From positions 62,001 through 126,000 of the forward strand of contig NZ_QUNH01000003.1 of NCBI RefSeq assembly GCF_003387355.1: a DNA stretch of 64,000 bases, written 5' to 3'. This document shows positions 46,087 to 54,918 of the stretch, piece after piece. This DNA comes from Winogradskyella sediminis (GTDB lineage: Bacteria > Bacteroidota > Bacteroidia > Flavobacteriales > Flavobacteriaceae). The number at the start of each line of letters is the position of its first letter. Position 1 is the first letter of the stretch. Position numbers and translations under genes: made by a program. The notes under the pieces are model-generated. The model made no database searches and was not told the origin of the DNA. It saw only the letters and a list, made by a program, of their open reading frames with translations.

Positions 46087-48432
46087 TTGGAAAAGTATCT
46101 CAGTCAACTTAATGACGCACAATTAGAACCCACAATTCAAGTCGATGGTCCTATGATTATCATTGCTGGTGCAGGTTCCGGAAAAACACGTGTGCTTACG
46201 TATCGTATAGCTTATTTAATGAGTAAGGGAATTGATTCTTTCAATATTTTAGCCTTAACCTTTACGAATAAAGCGGCCAAAGAAATGAAAAGTAGAATCG
46301 CTGATATCGTTGGCGAAAGTGAAGCAAAAAACTTGTGGATGGGTACATTTCACTCTGTTTTTGCAAAGATTTTACGTTTCGAAGGACACCATCTTGGTTA
46401 CCCGAGCAATTTTACAATTTACGATACTCAAGATTGCCAAAAGTTAATCGGTTCTATTATTAAGGAAATGGGACTCGACAAAGATATCTACAAAACCAAA
46501 CAAGTATTTAGTAGAATTTCATCTTACAAAAACAGTTTGGTTACTGTAAAAGCGTACTTTAAAAACCCTGAATTAATGGAAGCTGATGCAATGGCGAGGC
46601 GTCCTAAAATGGGTGAGATTTATGCTGCATATGTAGAGCGTTGCTTTAAAGCTGGTGCAATGGATTTTGATGATTTATTATTAAGAACCAATGAGCTCTT
46701 AACGCGTTTTCCTAATGTATTAGCACAATACCAAGATAAGTTTAGATATATTTTAGTAGATGAGTACCAAGATACTAACCATTCGCAATATTTAATTGTT
46801 AGAGCCTTAGCAGACCGTTTTCAAAATATATGTGTGGTAGGAGATGATGCGCAGAGTATCTACGCCTTCCGTGGTGCTAACATTAATAACATCTTAAATT
46901 TTCAAAAGGACTACGATGGTGTAAAAATGTTTCGCTTAGAACAAAATTACCGTTCTACAAAAAATATTGTTGGTGCCGCCAATTCGGTTATAGAGCACAA
47001 TAAAACCAAATTAGATAAAATTGTTTGGACAGCAAATGACGAAGGTGAGAAAGTAATAGTTCACCGAGCGTTAACTGATGGTGATGAAGGAAGGTATGTC
47101 GCTAGTACTATTTGGGAAACCAAAATGAACGAACAATTACACAACAGTGATTTCGCTGTATTGTATCGTACTAATGCGCAATCTAGAGCCATAGAAGATG
47201 CATTGAGAAAACGAGATATTCCGTATAGAATATATGGAGGCTTATCGTTTTATCAACGTAAAGAGATTAAAGATGTTACGGCTTATCTGCGTTTAATTTT
47301 AAATTCTGCAGATGAAGAAGCGTTAAAACGGGTTATCAATTATCCTGCAAGGGGAATCGGTCAGACCACTGTAGATCGTTTGGTTGTTGCAGCGAATGCT
47401 ACAGGAAAAACCATGTATGATGTAATGAAGGATATTGATTCGGTTAATATCAACATTAATAATGGTACAAAAAATAAACTGCGAGATTTTGTGACCCTAA
47501 TTGAGAGTTACAAAGTGATGAATCAAACAGCTAATGCATTCGATTTAGCCGAGCATGTGTCTAAAACCAGTGGTTTAGTTAGGGAACTAGGCAAAGACGC
47601 AACTCCAGAAGGTGTCACTAAAATGGATAACGTTCAAGAGTTGCTAAACGGTATTAAAGATTTCGTTGAAGGACAAATGGAATTAGCTGATGCAGGTGAT
47701 TCTTTAGCCGAATTTTTAGAAGATGTAGCTTTAGCTACAGATTTAGATGGAGATAAAGGAGATCCCGATCATGTGGCTTTAATGACAATTCACTTGGCTA
47801 AAGGATTAGAGTTTGGCCATGTCTTTATTGTGGGAATGGAGGAAGATTTGTTTCCAAGTGGCATGAGTATGAATACAAGAAGTGAGCTTGAAGAAGAACG
47901 TCGCTTATTCTACGTCGCTTTAACCCGAGCAGAAAAACAAGCGTATTTAACATATACACTTTCCCGTTACCGTTGGGGAAAACTGATAGACGCAGAACCT
48001 AGTCGTTTTATTGAAGAAATTGATGATCAGTTTGTAAATATTACAACACCTTTAAGAGAACGACAAAACCCAATGTTAGATCCGTCTATATTTGGAGATA
48101 TTGAACCTAATAGAGTTAGGTTTGCAAAACCTAAAACAGCAAAACTTCAGAAAAAAGAATCCATGAAGAAACCTGAAAAATTTATAATTAGTACACCTAA
48201 AAAGTTAAAACGAGTAGCAAACGCTAAGCCTAGTGAGAATTCAAATTTAACCGACTCAAAATTAGCAGTAGGAAATACGGTTAATCATCAGCGTTTTGGT
48301 CGTGGTCAAGTCACTAAATTAGAAGGTTCAGGTGCAGATGCTAAAGCAGAAATTAAATTTCAGAATGGAGATACTAAAAATTTACTTTTACGTTTTGCAA
48401 AGCTAGAAATCTTAAGAACAAAGCAAGACTAA
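46087..48432 (+). CDS. UvrD/PcrA-type ATP-dependent DNA helicase
   Basis: A 781-residue superfamily 1A helicase. Walker A AGAGSGKTRVLTYR starts at residue 27, motif Ia FTNKAAKEM, Walker B LVDEYQDTNHSQY, motif III GDDAQSIYAFRGA, motif IV QNYRST, and the UvrD C-terminal VALMTIHLAKGLEF and VALTRAEKQAYL. The C-terminal tail has the Tudor-like fold signature VNHQRFGRGQVTKLEGSG typical of PcrA. It unwinds DNA in repair and at stalled replication. Start is TTG at 46087. The stop codon overlaps, on the other strand, that of the esterase gene. Confidence 0.94.
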   Translation: MEKYLSQLNDAQLEPTIQVDGPMIIIAGAGSGKTRVLTYRIAYLMSKGIDSFNILALTFTNKAAKEMKSRIADIVGESEAKNLWMGTFHSVFAKILRFEGHHLGYPSNFTIYDTQDCQKLIGSIIKEMGLDKDIYKTKQVFSRISSYKNSLVTVKAYFKNPELMEADAMARRPKMGEIYAAYVERCFKAGAMDFDDLLLRTNELLTRFPNVLAQYQDKFRYILVDEYQDTNHSQYLIVRALADRFQNICVVGDDAQSIYAFRGANINNILNFQKDYDGVKMFRLEQNYRSTKNIVGAANSVIEHNKTKLDKIVWTANDEGEKVIVHRALTDGDEGRYVASTIWETKMNEQLHNSDFAVLYRTNAQSRAIEDALRKRDIPYRIYGGLSFYQRKEIKDVTAYLRLILNSADEEALKRVINYPARGIGQTTVDRLVVAANATGKTMYDVMKDIDSVNININNGTKNKLRDFVTLIESYKVMNQTANAFDLAEHVSKTSGLVRELGKDATPEGVTKMDNVQELLNGIKDFVEGQMELADAGDSLAEFLEDVALATDLDGDKGDPDHVALMTIHLAKGLEFGHVFIVGMEEDLFPSGMSMNTRSELEEERRLFYVALTRAEKQAYLTYTLSRYRWGKLIDAEPSRFIEEIDDQFVNITTPLRERQNPMLDPSIFGDIEPNRVRFAKPKTAKLQKKESMKKPEKFIISTPKKLKRVANAKPSENSNLTDSKLAVGNTVNHQRFGRGQVTKLEGSGADAKAEIKFQNGDTKNLLLRFAKLEILRTKQD

Positions 48433-49292
48433 AGATGCGTTTCTATAAACGTTTGTAATTTTTGAGTGGTATCAAGTAGATTGAGACCTTCCCATCCATG
48501 ACCTTCATCTGGATATAAGGTATATTCATGTATAACATGGTGTTCTTCTAGTTGTGTTCTCATTGCTGTGCCTTGTGAAATTGGAATCAAAGGGTCATCT
48601 CCACCATAAAATAATATAGTAGGAGGAACAGAAGAGGTGACTCTGTGATATGGACTGATCTCTTCTAAAAAAGCGATAGAATTATCTATTCCCAGAGAGG
48701 CTATAAACTGTTGCAGAATGCTATTATCACTTTCTAAGTAAGCCGGATCTGTAAAATTTGTAGGTCCAACTATACTAGCCACCATGTCAACCTGATGTGC
48801 TGTGTCAAATGCATAACTCCACAATAAAGATAGGTGAGCACCTGCGCTAACACCTATAAAGCCAAAATTTTCAGAAATAGTATAATGCGTTTGATTTGTG
48901 GTTAAATAGTTAACCACACTTGTAATATCATTAATTTGCATAGGATAAGGTGGCATGCTCTCGGTTGCCAATCGGTAATTCATATTCACAATAGCATAAT
49001 CCGGCATTTGATCTTTGATATAAAGCTGAATATTAGTCATATTCGCTTTGTCCCCAGAAGTCCAGCCTCCACCGTGTACTAAAATAATAGTTTTAGTTTC
49101 AGCGGTTCTGTTTGCTGGTAAATACAAATCAAAAACTTGGTTGTCGTTATTACCGTATACTATATTTAATTCTTCATAGGCTTCCGAAGGATTTATAACG
49201 TCTGATTCAATAGTACTCGGGTTCTCAGAATTACATGAAACCATTATTAACGTGATTAATAAATGGAGGTATATAAATAATAGACGTTTCAT
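48429..49292 (-). CDS. Lipoprotein alpha/beta hydrolase (esterase/lipase family)
   Basis: About 287 residues, starting at ATG 49292 (MKRLLFIYLHLLITLIMVSC), a lipoprotein signal with cysteine at the lipobox. The frame extends 35 codons upstream into the neighbouring divergent gene and that extension is rejected. The alpha/beta hydrolase fold shows the HGGGW oxyanion-hole motif, nucleophile GVSAGAHLSL and DEGHGW histidine, like acetyl-esterases of the BD-FAE or hormone-sensitive-lipase type. Substrate unknown; probably in the periplasm. Convergent with the helicase, sharing CTAA at the stop codons. Confidence 0.85.
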   Translation of the reverse strand: MKRLLFIYLHLLITLIMVSCNSENPSTIESDVINPSEAYEELNIVYGNNDNQVFDLYLPANRTAETKTIILVHGGGWTSGDKANMTNIQLYIKDQMPDYAIVNMNYRLATESMPPYPMQINDITSVVNYLTTNQTHYTISENFGFIGVSAGAHLSLLWSYAFDTAHQVDMVASIVGPTNFTDPAYLESDNSILQQFIASLGIDNSIAFLEEISPYHRVTSSVPPTILFYGGDDPLIPISQGTAMRTQLEEHHVIHEYTLYPDEGHGWEGLNLLDTTQKLQTFIETHL

Positions 49293-49343
49293 ATTGAAAA
49301 AAATATAGTTACTTTGTATAACGGTATTTGAAAGATACATATT

Positions 49344-49964
49344 ATGGCAGAATTTATTAAAATATATCCGGAAAACCCTAATCCAAGAGAAATTCAAAAA
49401 GTAGTTAAGATTTTGAAAAATGGTGGTTTAGTAATCTACCCTACAGATACTGTCTACGGATTAGGTTGCGATATTACCAACCTAAAAGCATTAGAACGTA
49501 TAGCTCAAATTAAAGGAGTTAAACTTGAAAAGTCTAATTTTTCGTTTGTTTGTAAAGATTTAAGTAACCTAAGTGATTACGTAAAACAAATTGACACCAC
49601 TACTTTTAAAATATTGAAACGTGCCTTACCAGGACCTTATACTTTTGTTTTGCCAGGTTCTAAAAATTTGCCAAATCCATTTAAAAAACGAAAAACAGTA
49701 GGTATACGCGTGCCAGATAACTCTGTTGCTTTAGCTATAGTAGAAGCTTTAGGTAACCCAATTGTTTCAACCTCTATAAGAGATGACGACGATGTCTTAG
49801 AGTATACTACAGATCCAGAATTAATTCTTGAAAAATGGGATAGTTTAGTCGATGTTGTTATCGATGGAGGTTATGGTGATAATGAAGCTTCAACCATTAT
49901 TGACCTATCCACAGATCCACCTGAAGTTATCAGAGAAGGTAAAGGTGGTTTAGAAATTTTTTAG
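49344..49964 (+). CDS. YrdC/Sua5-domain protein, YciO-like
   Basis: A 206-residue protein with the YrdC fold: KILKNGGLVIYPTDTVYGLG near the N-terminus and TVGIRVPDNSVALAIVEALG later. Members make threonylcarbamoyl-AMP for the t6A tRNA modification. The position where TsaC has the S-A-N motif reads STSIRDDDDVLEYT, a change typical of the YciO branch, so whether it supplies t6A is uncertain. Start ATG 49344; divergent from the esterase with 51 bases between. Confidence 0.85.
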   Translation: MAEFIKIYPENPNPREIQKVVKILKNGGLVIYPTDTVYGLGCDITNLKALERIAQIKGVKLEKSNFSFVCKDLSNLSDYVKQIDTTTFKILKRALPGPYTFVLPGSKNLPNPFKKRKTVGIRVPDNSVALAIVEALGNPIVSTSIRDDDDVLEYTTDPELILEKWDSLVDVVIDGGYGDNEASTIIDLSTDPPEVIREGKGGLEIF

Positions 49965-50081
49965 TTGCTGACATACTCAATCATATAAGTTACTTTTTAT
50001 ATCCTTTAATCAAACTCCATAAATCTTGTTGGCACACATGCTATATTAAAGGGTGAGATAACCACAGAATTTGCTTTATTT

Positions 50082-50089
50082 TATTTTTG
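50082..50089 (+). promoter_or_regulatory. Candidate -7 box (TATTTTTG) for the T9SS cargo gene
   Basis: Exact TAnnTTTG 100 bases upstream of the start codon. No TTG at the expected upstream distance; GATTTTTGTAG at about 50144 is a second partial match. Confidence 0.3.
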
Positions 50090-50188
50090 TAGTATTTTCT
50101 TACTAAAAATACCGTTTGTCGGATTTATTTGTTTTTTAAGGATGATTTTTGTAGTTTCACCGAATAAAATAATCAACACCTTCAAATT

Positions 50189-53086
50189 TTGAACACAAAA
50201 GCTAAAATTTACACAGTTCTTTTTTTATTAGTATCAACTTACGGATATTCTCAAATTGGACCAGGAGGAGTCACCTCTAACAATGAAATATGGTTAATAG
50301 CTGAGAATAACGCTTATACGGATACTGGTGTCACTTTAGGAACTAATAATTCTGAAATAAGACAATGGAATGATGTTTCCGGAAATGGTAAGAATGCCTT
50401 ACAAAATACATTTGCCTATAGGCCTAAGTTAATAACAAATGCATTAAATGGGTATTCAGCTTTAAATTTTGATGGATCAAATGATAGAATTCTAGCCACT
50501 GGTTTAGGACATAATGGTGAAGTAACATTATTTGTAGTACTACAAGCTACATCTTATGATAGTAACACGCGAGGAATTATTCAAGCAGGACCATCTGGAA
50601 CTGCATTCTCAGACGATATAGAGGATAAAACTATTGGAATTTGGGCAACTAGTGGAAGTATATGGGGAAGAGGAATACAATCTAACGGAACAGTAAAGTC
50701 GTTTGATAAATTTGATGGAATTGATTTAGTTGGGAATACTCCTTATGTCATTACGCAAGATTATAATGGTACGGCTATAAGCCAATATGTAAATGCAACA
50801 GTTTCTGAAACACTAGTATATGATGGAACTTTACAAAACTTTAGTGATTTTGGGATTGGAAAACAATCAGCGACAAGTTTTAAAGGTGACATCGCTGAGA
50901 TTATTTTATATACAAATTCTCTTAATTTAGCTAAAACTACGATTGTTGAAAATTATTTATCTGCAAAATATGGTACCACTTTAGATTCTTTAAAGGACCT
51001 CTATACCCAAGATGATACTAGTAATGGCAATTATGACCACCATGTAGCTGGTATTGGTCAAGCATCAGATGGTACTAATCACATAGCGTCAAGAGGAACA
51101 GGAATTGTAAGTGTAAGTACTGCTTCAGATTTAGATAATAGCGAGTATTTATTTTGGGGAGAAGATACTAAAGACTCAGTATATGATTTTGCATTAAATG
51201 AAACCAACAATGCTCATGTGTTAACGTCAAAGTGGCGCGTGAATAAAATCGGCGATTTAGGTTCGGTAACGGTTGAATTTGACCTAACAAATATAAGTGC
51301 AGCCACTGAAGGCTGTCAAGGCTTACAATTACTAGTTGACAATAATGATATTTTTGCTTCAGCAACAGCTTATGATTTAACAGTTTCAGGAAATACTGCG
51401 AGTGTATCAGGTGTTTCTTTTACTGATGGAGACTATTTTACGCTAAGTTTTATCTCTGATATCATTTGGGATGGTACAAATTATTTCAAAGGTTCAGTTG
51501 TTACAAGTGCTCCAAGTGCCTCTGACACTTGTTATGGATTGATCATAAAATCAGGAACAAATGCCGTTCTTAGTGCAAATGCAACTGTGAAATCAGTATT
51601 AGTAGAAGCAGGAGGAAGCTTAACTATTGATTCTGGAGTTACTATTACGGTTAATGAAGCGATGAATTTAAAATCAGTTTCTGATAATTACTCTAGCTTA
51701 ATTTTAAATGGTTCTATTGCTGGTACCATTAACTACGAACGTCATGTAAACATTGTAGGTACAGCTGCTGGTGGAGGTAATGATTTAATTGCTGCACCAT
51801 TAAGTGGACTTACCTTTGATACATTTTTAACGCTAGGTTCTCCAACGAATGCAACCAAACTTGCTAGTAATGGCTTTGTATATGGTTTTGGGCCTTATAA
51901 TAATTCTGCAGGGAATACGGCTTATGAAAATTTTGATATATCTGCGACGACAGCTTTAGAAGTAGGAAAAGGTTATAGAGCTGCTACAGTAACTAGCGAT
52001 CAAGTATTAACTTTTACTGGTGCTGTTGTTACGGATAATGTGAGTGCTTCAATTAGTAGTCCTGTTGGTGGGAATCAATGGAATTTAGTTGGTAATCCTT
52101 ATCCAAGTTATCTTAGTGCTTCTGAATTTTTAACTGCCAATGCGGCCGTTTTAGATGAAGATGCTGTTGCTATATATGGTTATAATAGTGGTACATATTC
52201 TGGAAGTGAAGCTACAACCGGTAATTTTACAATTATAAATGCAGCTACAACGGAGACTTTAAACATTGCACCTGGTCAAGGGTTTTTAGTAGCCGCTAAA
52301 AACACTACAGATAATGTTGTTTTTAATAACGGATCGTTTAGTACTACAGATATGAGAACACTTATCGGTTCTGATGATTACATTGTAGGAAGATCGCCAT
52401 CCATGAGTTATAATCTTAAATTAGACCTTGTTGGTTCTAGCAATTACAGAACAAACTTCTACTTTAATGATAATTCTAGTTTAGGTTTAGATCCTGGATA
52501 TGATGCTAAAGTGTTTGGAGCAGCACCTGAATTTGCACTTTATTCACATTTGGTTGAAAATAATGAGGACGTCAATTTTGCACTTCAATCGTTAAATACT
52601 TCAAGTTTAAGTAATGTTACTATTCCACTTGGTGTGAATGCTAACCAAGGAGAGCAAATTTCGTTTACCATCTCACAATCTACATTACCAAATACTGTAG
52701 ATGTGTACTTAGAAGATACGGTTACGAATACTACAACATTATTAAATTCTAGTGATTATACCTTAACACCAAATTCAAACTTAAATGGTATTGGCCGTTT
52801 TTATCTACGTTTAAATAATAATACATTATCTACAAATGTAAATACTTTAGATGCGTTAACGATTTACACCAAAGAAGCTGATAAAACTATAGTTGTTGCA
52901 GGTCAGTTAGTAAAAGTGACTAAGGCTACAATTTACGATTTACAAGGACGTGTTATAATTTCTAAAAATTTGATAACGTCTAGCAGATCTCAAGCCATTG
53001 ATGTAAGTAGATTAACCGTAGGTGTATATGTTATAGAATTAAATGATAAAACACAATATAAAACTCAAAAAGTAATATTGAAATAG
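50189..53086 (+). CDS. Large secreted protein with LamG-like module and type IX sorting domain
   Basis: A 965-residue protein. Start TTG 50189 gives a signal peptide (KIYTVLFLLVSTYGYSQ). An N-terminal LamG/concanavalin-like module covers about residues 30-265 (EIRQWNDVSGNGKNALQNT, then AEIILYTNSLNLAKTTIVEN), followed by beta-rich modules and a G/S/T-rich middle. The last 80 residues are a type A Por secretion tail (ATIYDLQGRVIISKNL, GVYVIELNDKTQ, KVILK), so it is translocated and attached by the T9SS, probably to the cell surface. No catalytic motif is evident; adhesion or glycan binding is a guess. Confidence 0.85.
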   Translation: MNTKAKIYTVLFLLVSTYGYSQIGPGGVTSNNEIWLIAENNAYTDTGVTLGTNNSEIRQWNDVSGNGKNALQNTFAYRPKLITNALNGYSALNFDGSNDRILATGLGHNGEVTLFVVLQATSYDSNTRGIIQAGPSGTAFSDDIEDKTIGIWATSGSIWGRGIQSNGTVKSFDKFDGIDLVGNTPYVITQDYNGTAISQYVNATVSETLVYDGTLQNFSDFGIGKQSATSFKGDIAEIILYTNSLNLAKTTIVENYLSAKYGTTLDSLKDLYTQDDTSNGNYDHHVAGIGQASDGTNHIASRGTGIVSVSTASDLDNSEYLFWGEDTKDSVYDFALNETNNAHVLTSKWRVNKIGDLGSVTVEFDLTNISAATEGCQGLQLLVDNNDIFASATAYDLTVSGNTASVSGVSFTDGDYFTLSFISDIIWDGTNYFKGSVVTSAPSASDTCYGLIIKSGTNAVLSANATVKSVLVEAGGSLTIDSGVTITVNEAMNLKSVSDNYSSLILNGSIAGTINYERHVNIVGTAAGGGNDLIAAPLSGLTFDTFLTLGSPTNATKLASNGFVYGFGPYNNSAGNTAYENFDISATTALEVGKGYRAATVTSDQVLTFTGAVVTDNVSASISSPVGGNQWNLVGNPYPSYLSASEFLTANAAVLDEDAVAIYGYNSGTYSGSEATTGNFTIINAATTETLNIAPGQGFLVAAKNTTDNVVFNNGSFSTTDMRTLIGSDDYIVGRSPSMSYNLKLDLVGSSNYRTNFYFNDNSSLGLDPGYDAKVFGAAPEFALYSHLVENNEDVNFALQSLNTSSLSNVTIPLGVNANQGEQISFTISQSTLPNTVDVYLEDTVTNTTTLLNSSDYTLTPNSNLNGIGRFYLRLNNNTLSTNVNTLDALTIYTKEADKTIVVAGQLVKVTKATIYDLQGRVIISKNLITSSRSQAIDVSRLTVGVYVIELNDKTQYKTQKVILK

Positions 53087-53120
53087 GTGTTATTACCAAC
53101 CAATATTATAAGGAATTAGA

Positions 53121-53161
53121 AAGAGTAAAAGCACTAATTTAAGTATTAGGCTTTTGCTCTT
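53121..53161. terminator. Hairpin between convergent T9SS cargo and efflux-pump genes
   Basis: A long stem: AAGAGTAAAAGC pairs with GCTTTTGCTCTT (one T-G wobble), inside which CTAAT pairs with ATTAG around a six-base loop. The right arm is within the last codons and stop of the leftward efflux gene. Followed on the + strand by ACTGG and six T, so it most likely ends the T9SS cargo transcript. Confidence 0.7.
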
Positions 53162-54348
53162 ACTGGTTTTTTAACACTATAGAATAACGCTAAACCAATA
53201 ATTCCAGTAATAAAAAAACCTATAAATAGTGGTAATACCGAAGTTTTAATAAAACTACCAATAAAGTTGGCGATGGGTACAGCCATCACGGTTGAAATAA
53301 ACCCATTTAGTGCAGCACCAATACCAGCAATATGTCCCATAGGTTCCATGGCTAGTGCTCTATAATTTCCAAATAAAAAGGCAACACTCGCAAATTGAAG
53401 CATTAAAAACGCAACCAAAACTCCGATTGGCGGATTAATGCCTGACCAGAAGGTTACAATGTAAACTAAAGCATTAAGGACAAATACGATTAGGGCAATA
53501 TTTACAAGATTCCACATGCCAAATCGGATAACAATAGCACTGTTTAAAAACGTTGATAAACCAATAGTAACAGCTAAACTTGCAAAAATGTAAGGAAACA
53601 AATCTCCCAACGCATATTGAACTTGAAAAATATGTTGAGATGTACTTAAATACACCATAAATGAGCCCGTAATTAGTCCTGAAAGTAAAGTATAGACAAC
53701 CGCTGATTTTATTCTGAAAAAGGTAATGGCTCCGGATTTAAAGTTGGATAAACGAAACGACTTTTTATAATTGTCATACAGGGTTTCTGGTTGCCGTTTC
53801 CAAAACCATAATATAATTAATGATCCAAACGCTAAGTTAACTGTAAAAATAGAATGCCATCCAAAATGCAATAATAGAAACTGACCTAACATTGGTGCGA
53901 TTACAGGAACTAAAATAAAAGTCATAGTGACAATAGATAAAATTTTAGCCATATGATCTCCACTATAAGAATCTCTAACAATTGCTGTGCTCATGGTTCT
54001 TGGAGAAGATAAACCAATGCCTTGAAGCACACGGCCAAATAGCATCATTTCAAAATTTCTAGTGGTGATACAAATAATAGAAGCTATAATAAATACACCA
54101 AAACCAATATACACCATCGGTTTACGTCCAAAACTGTCTGACAAAGGTCCAAATATAAGCTGACCAAAACCGAGACCTAAAAAGATTGTAGTAATTAGTT
54201 TTTGGTTCTCAGTCTCATTCATACTATTTAAATAGGTACCTATTTTTGGTAAAGCAGGTAAAACCGCATCTATAGATAGTGCTACAATAGACATTAAAGC
54301 TGCCATTAACACCACAAATTCTAGTTGAGATCTTTTTTGATTTTGCAT
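53146..54348 (-). CDS. Bcr/CflA-family multidrug MFS efflux transporter
   Basis: A 400-residue, 12-helix drug:H+ antiporter. Helix 1 carries IVALSIDAVLPALPKIG, and loop 2-3 has GQLIFGPLSDSFGRKP, both typical of Bcr/CflA; helix 4-5 shows GIGLSSPRTMSTAIVRDSYS, the family's RAxxAxxRD-like segment. Substrates cannot be read; relatives export bicyclomycin, chloramphenicol or sulfonamides. Start at ATG 54348, which lies only five bases from a TACATTTG box. Confidence 0.9.
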   Translation of the reverse strand: MQNQKRSQLEFVVLMAALMSIVALSIDAVLPALPKIGTYLNSMNETENQKLITTIFLGLGFGQLIFGPLSDSFGRKPMVYIGFGVFIIASIICITTRNFEMMLFGRVLQGIGLSSPRTMSTAIVRDSYSGDHMAKILSIVTMTFILVPVIAPMLGQFLLLHFGWHSIFTVNLAFGSLIILWFWKRQPETLYDNYKKSFRLSNFKSGAITFFRIKSAVVYTLLSGLITGSFMVYLSTSQHIFQVQYALGDLFPYIFASLAVTIGLSTFLNSAIVIRFGMWNLVNIALIVFVLNALVYIVTFWSGINPPIGVLVAFLMLQFASVAFLFGNYRALAMEPMGHIAGIGAALNGFISTVMAVPIANFIGSFIKTSVLPLFIGFFITGIIGLALFYSVKKPVRAKA

Positions 54349-54352
54349 GGCG

Positions 54353-54360
54353 CAAATGTA
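54353..54360 (-). promoter_or_regulatory. Candidate -7 box (TACATTTG) abutting the efflux-pump start
   Basis: Exact TAnnTTTG on the - strand; the predicted transcription start coincides with the ATG at 54348, so the mRNA may be leaderless. No -33 TTG seen. Confidence 0.4.
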
Positions 54361-54374
54361 AGCGAATTAATAGC

Positions 54375-54382
54375 TATTTTTG
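54375..54382 (+). promoter_or_regulatory. Candidate -7 box (TATTTTTG) for the DinB-like gene
   Basis: Exact TAnnTTTG in the 69-base divergent gap; the leader would be about 31 bases. A TTTG at 54342-54345 is 29 bases upstream, longer than consensus. Confidence 0.4.
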
Positions 54383-54417
54383 GTTAGAAATAGTACTAAT
54401 ATTAATAATTTACCATT

Positions 54418-54864
54418 ATGTTAACAGATACGTTGATCACTTTGTTTCAAAGAGATCTTAATAAAATTATTGAAGAGATTAATATGTATAAAGAGGAATC
54501 TAACCTATGGAAAGTGGAAGGTGCTATAACAAATTCTGCAGGACGTTTATGTATTCATCTCATAGGTAACCTCAATCATTTTATAGGTGCGGTTTTAGGA
54601 AACTCTGGGTATATAAGACAGCGTGATTTAGAATTTTCGATTAAAGACGTTCCCAAGTTAGAATTGATAGCTCAAATCAAAAATACAATTGTGGTGATTG
54701 AAAATACATTGAAAAGTCTAGCAGCATCCGACTTACAAAGCGCCTACAAGCTTCAAGTATTTAACGAAGTCATGACAACTGAATATTTCTTGGTACATTT
54801 AAATACGCACTTATCCTACCATTTGGGCCAGATAAATTATCACCGAAGAATAATTGATAAATAG
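54418..54864 (+). CDS. DinB/YfiT-like (DUF1572) four-helix protein
   Basis: A 148-residue protein of the DinB superfamily. Metal-ligand histidines are visible in LCIHLIGNLNHFIGAVLG and near the end in HLNTHLSYHLGQINYH (the HxxxH pair). Relatives include thiol-S-transferases using bacillithiol or mycothiol, which is notable because bshA is in the same window, but no thiol partner is shown here. Cytosolic. Single gene followed by a strong hairpin. Confidence 0.8.
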   Translation: MLTDTLITLFQRDLNKIIEEINMYKEESNLWKVEGAITNSAGRLCIHLIGNLNHFIGAVLGNSGYIRQRDLEFSIKDVPKLELIAQIKNTIVVIENTLKSLAASDLQSAYKLQVFNEVMTTEYFLVHLNTHLSYHLGQINYHRRIIDK

Positions 54865-54872
54865 GCGATATA

Positions 54873-54907
54873 TTAGACTTCACCTGTGCTGTAGAGGTGA
54901 AGTCTAA
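54873..54907. terminator. Perfect 13-bp hairpin between convergent genes
   Basis: TTAGACTTCACCT pairs with AGGTGAAGTCTAA around a nine-base loop. Sits between the DinB-like gene (+) and the carboxyltransferase gene (-). No long T-run on either side, so it may be a weak bidirectional terminator or an RNA-end stabiliser. Confidence 0.6.
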
Positions 54908-54918
54908 ATAAGTGCTTT

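Noticed and set aside
49293..49397. Upstream extension of the esterase gene
   Set aside because: It would overlap the start of the divergent YrdC-domain gene and precede a perfect lipoprotein signal at 49292.
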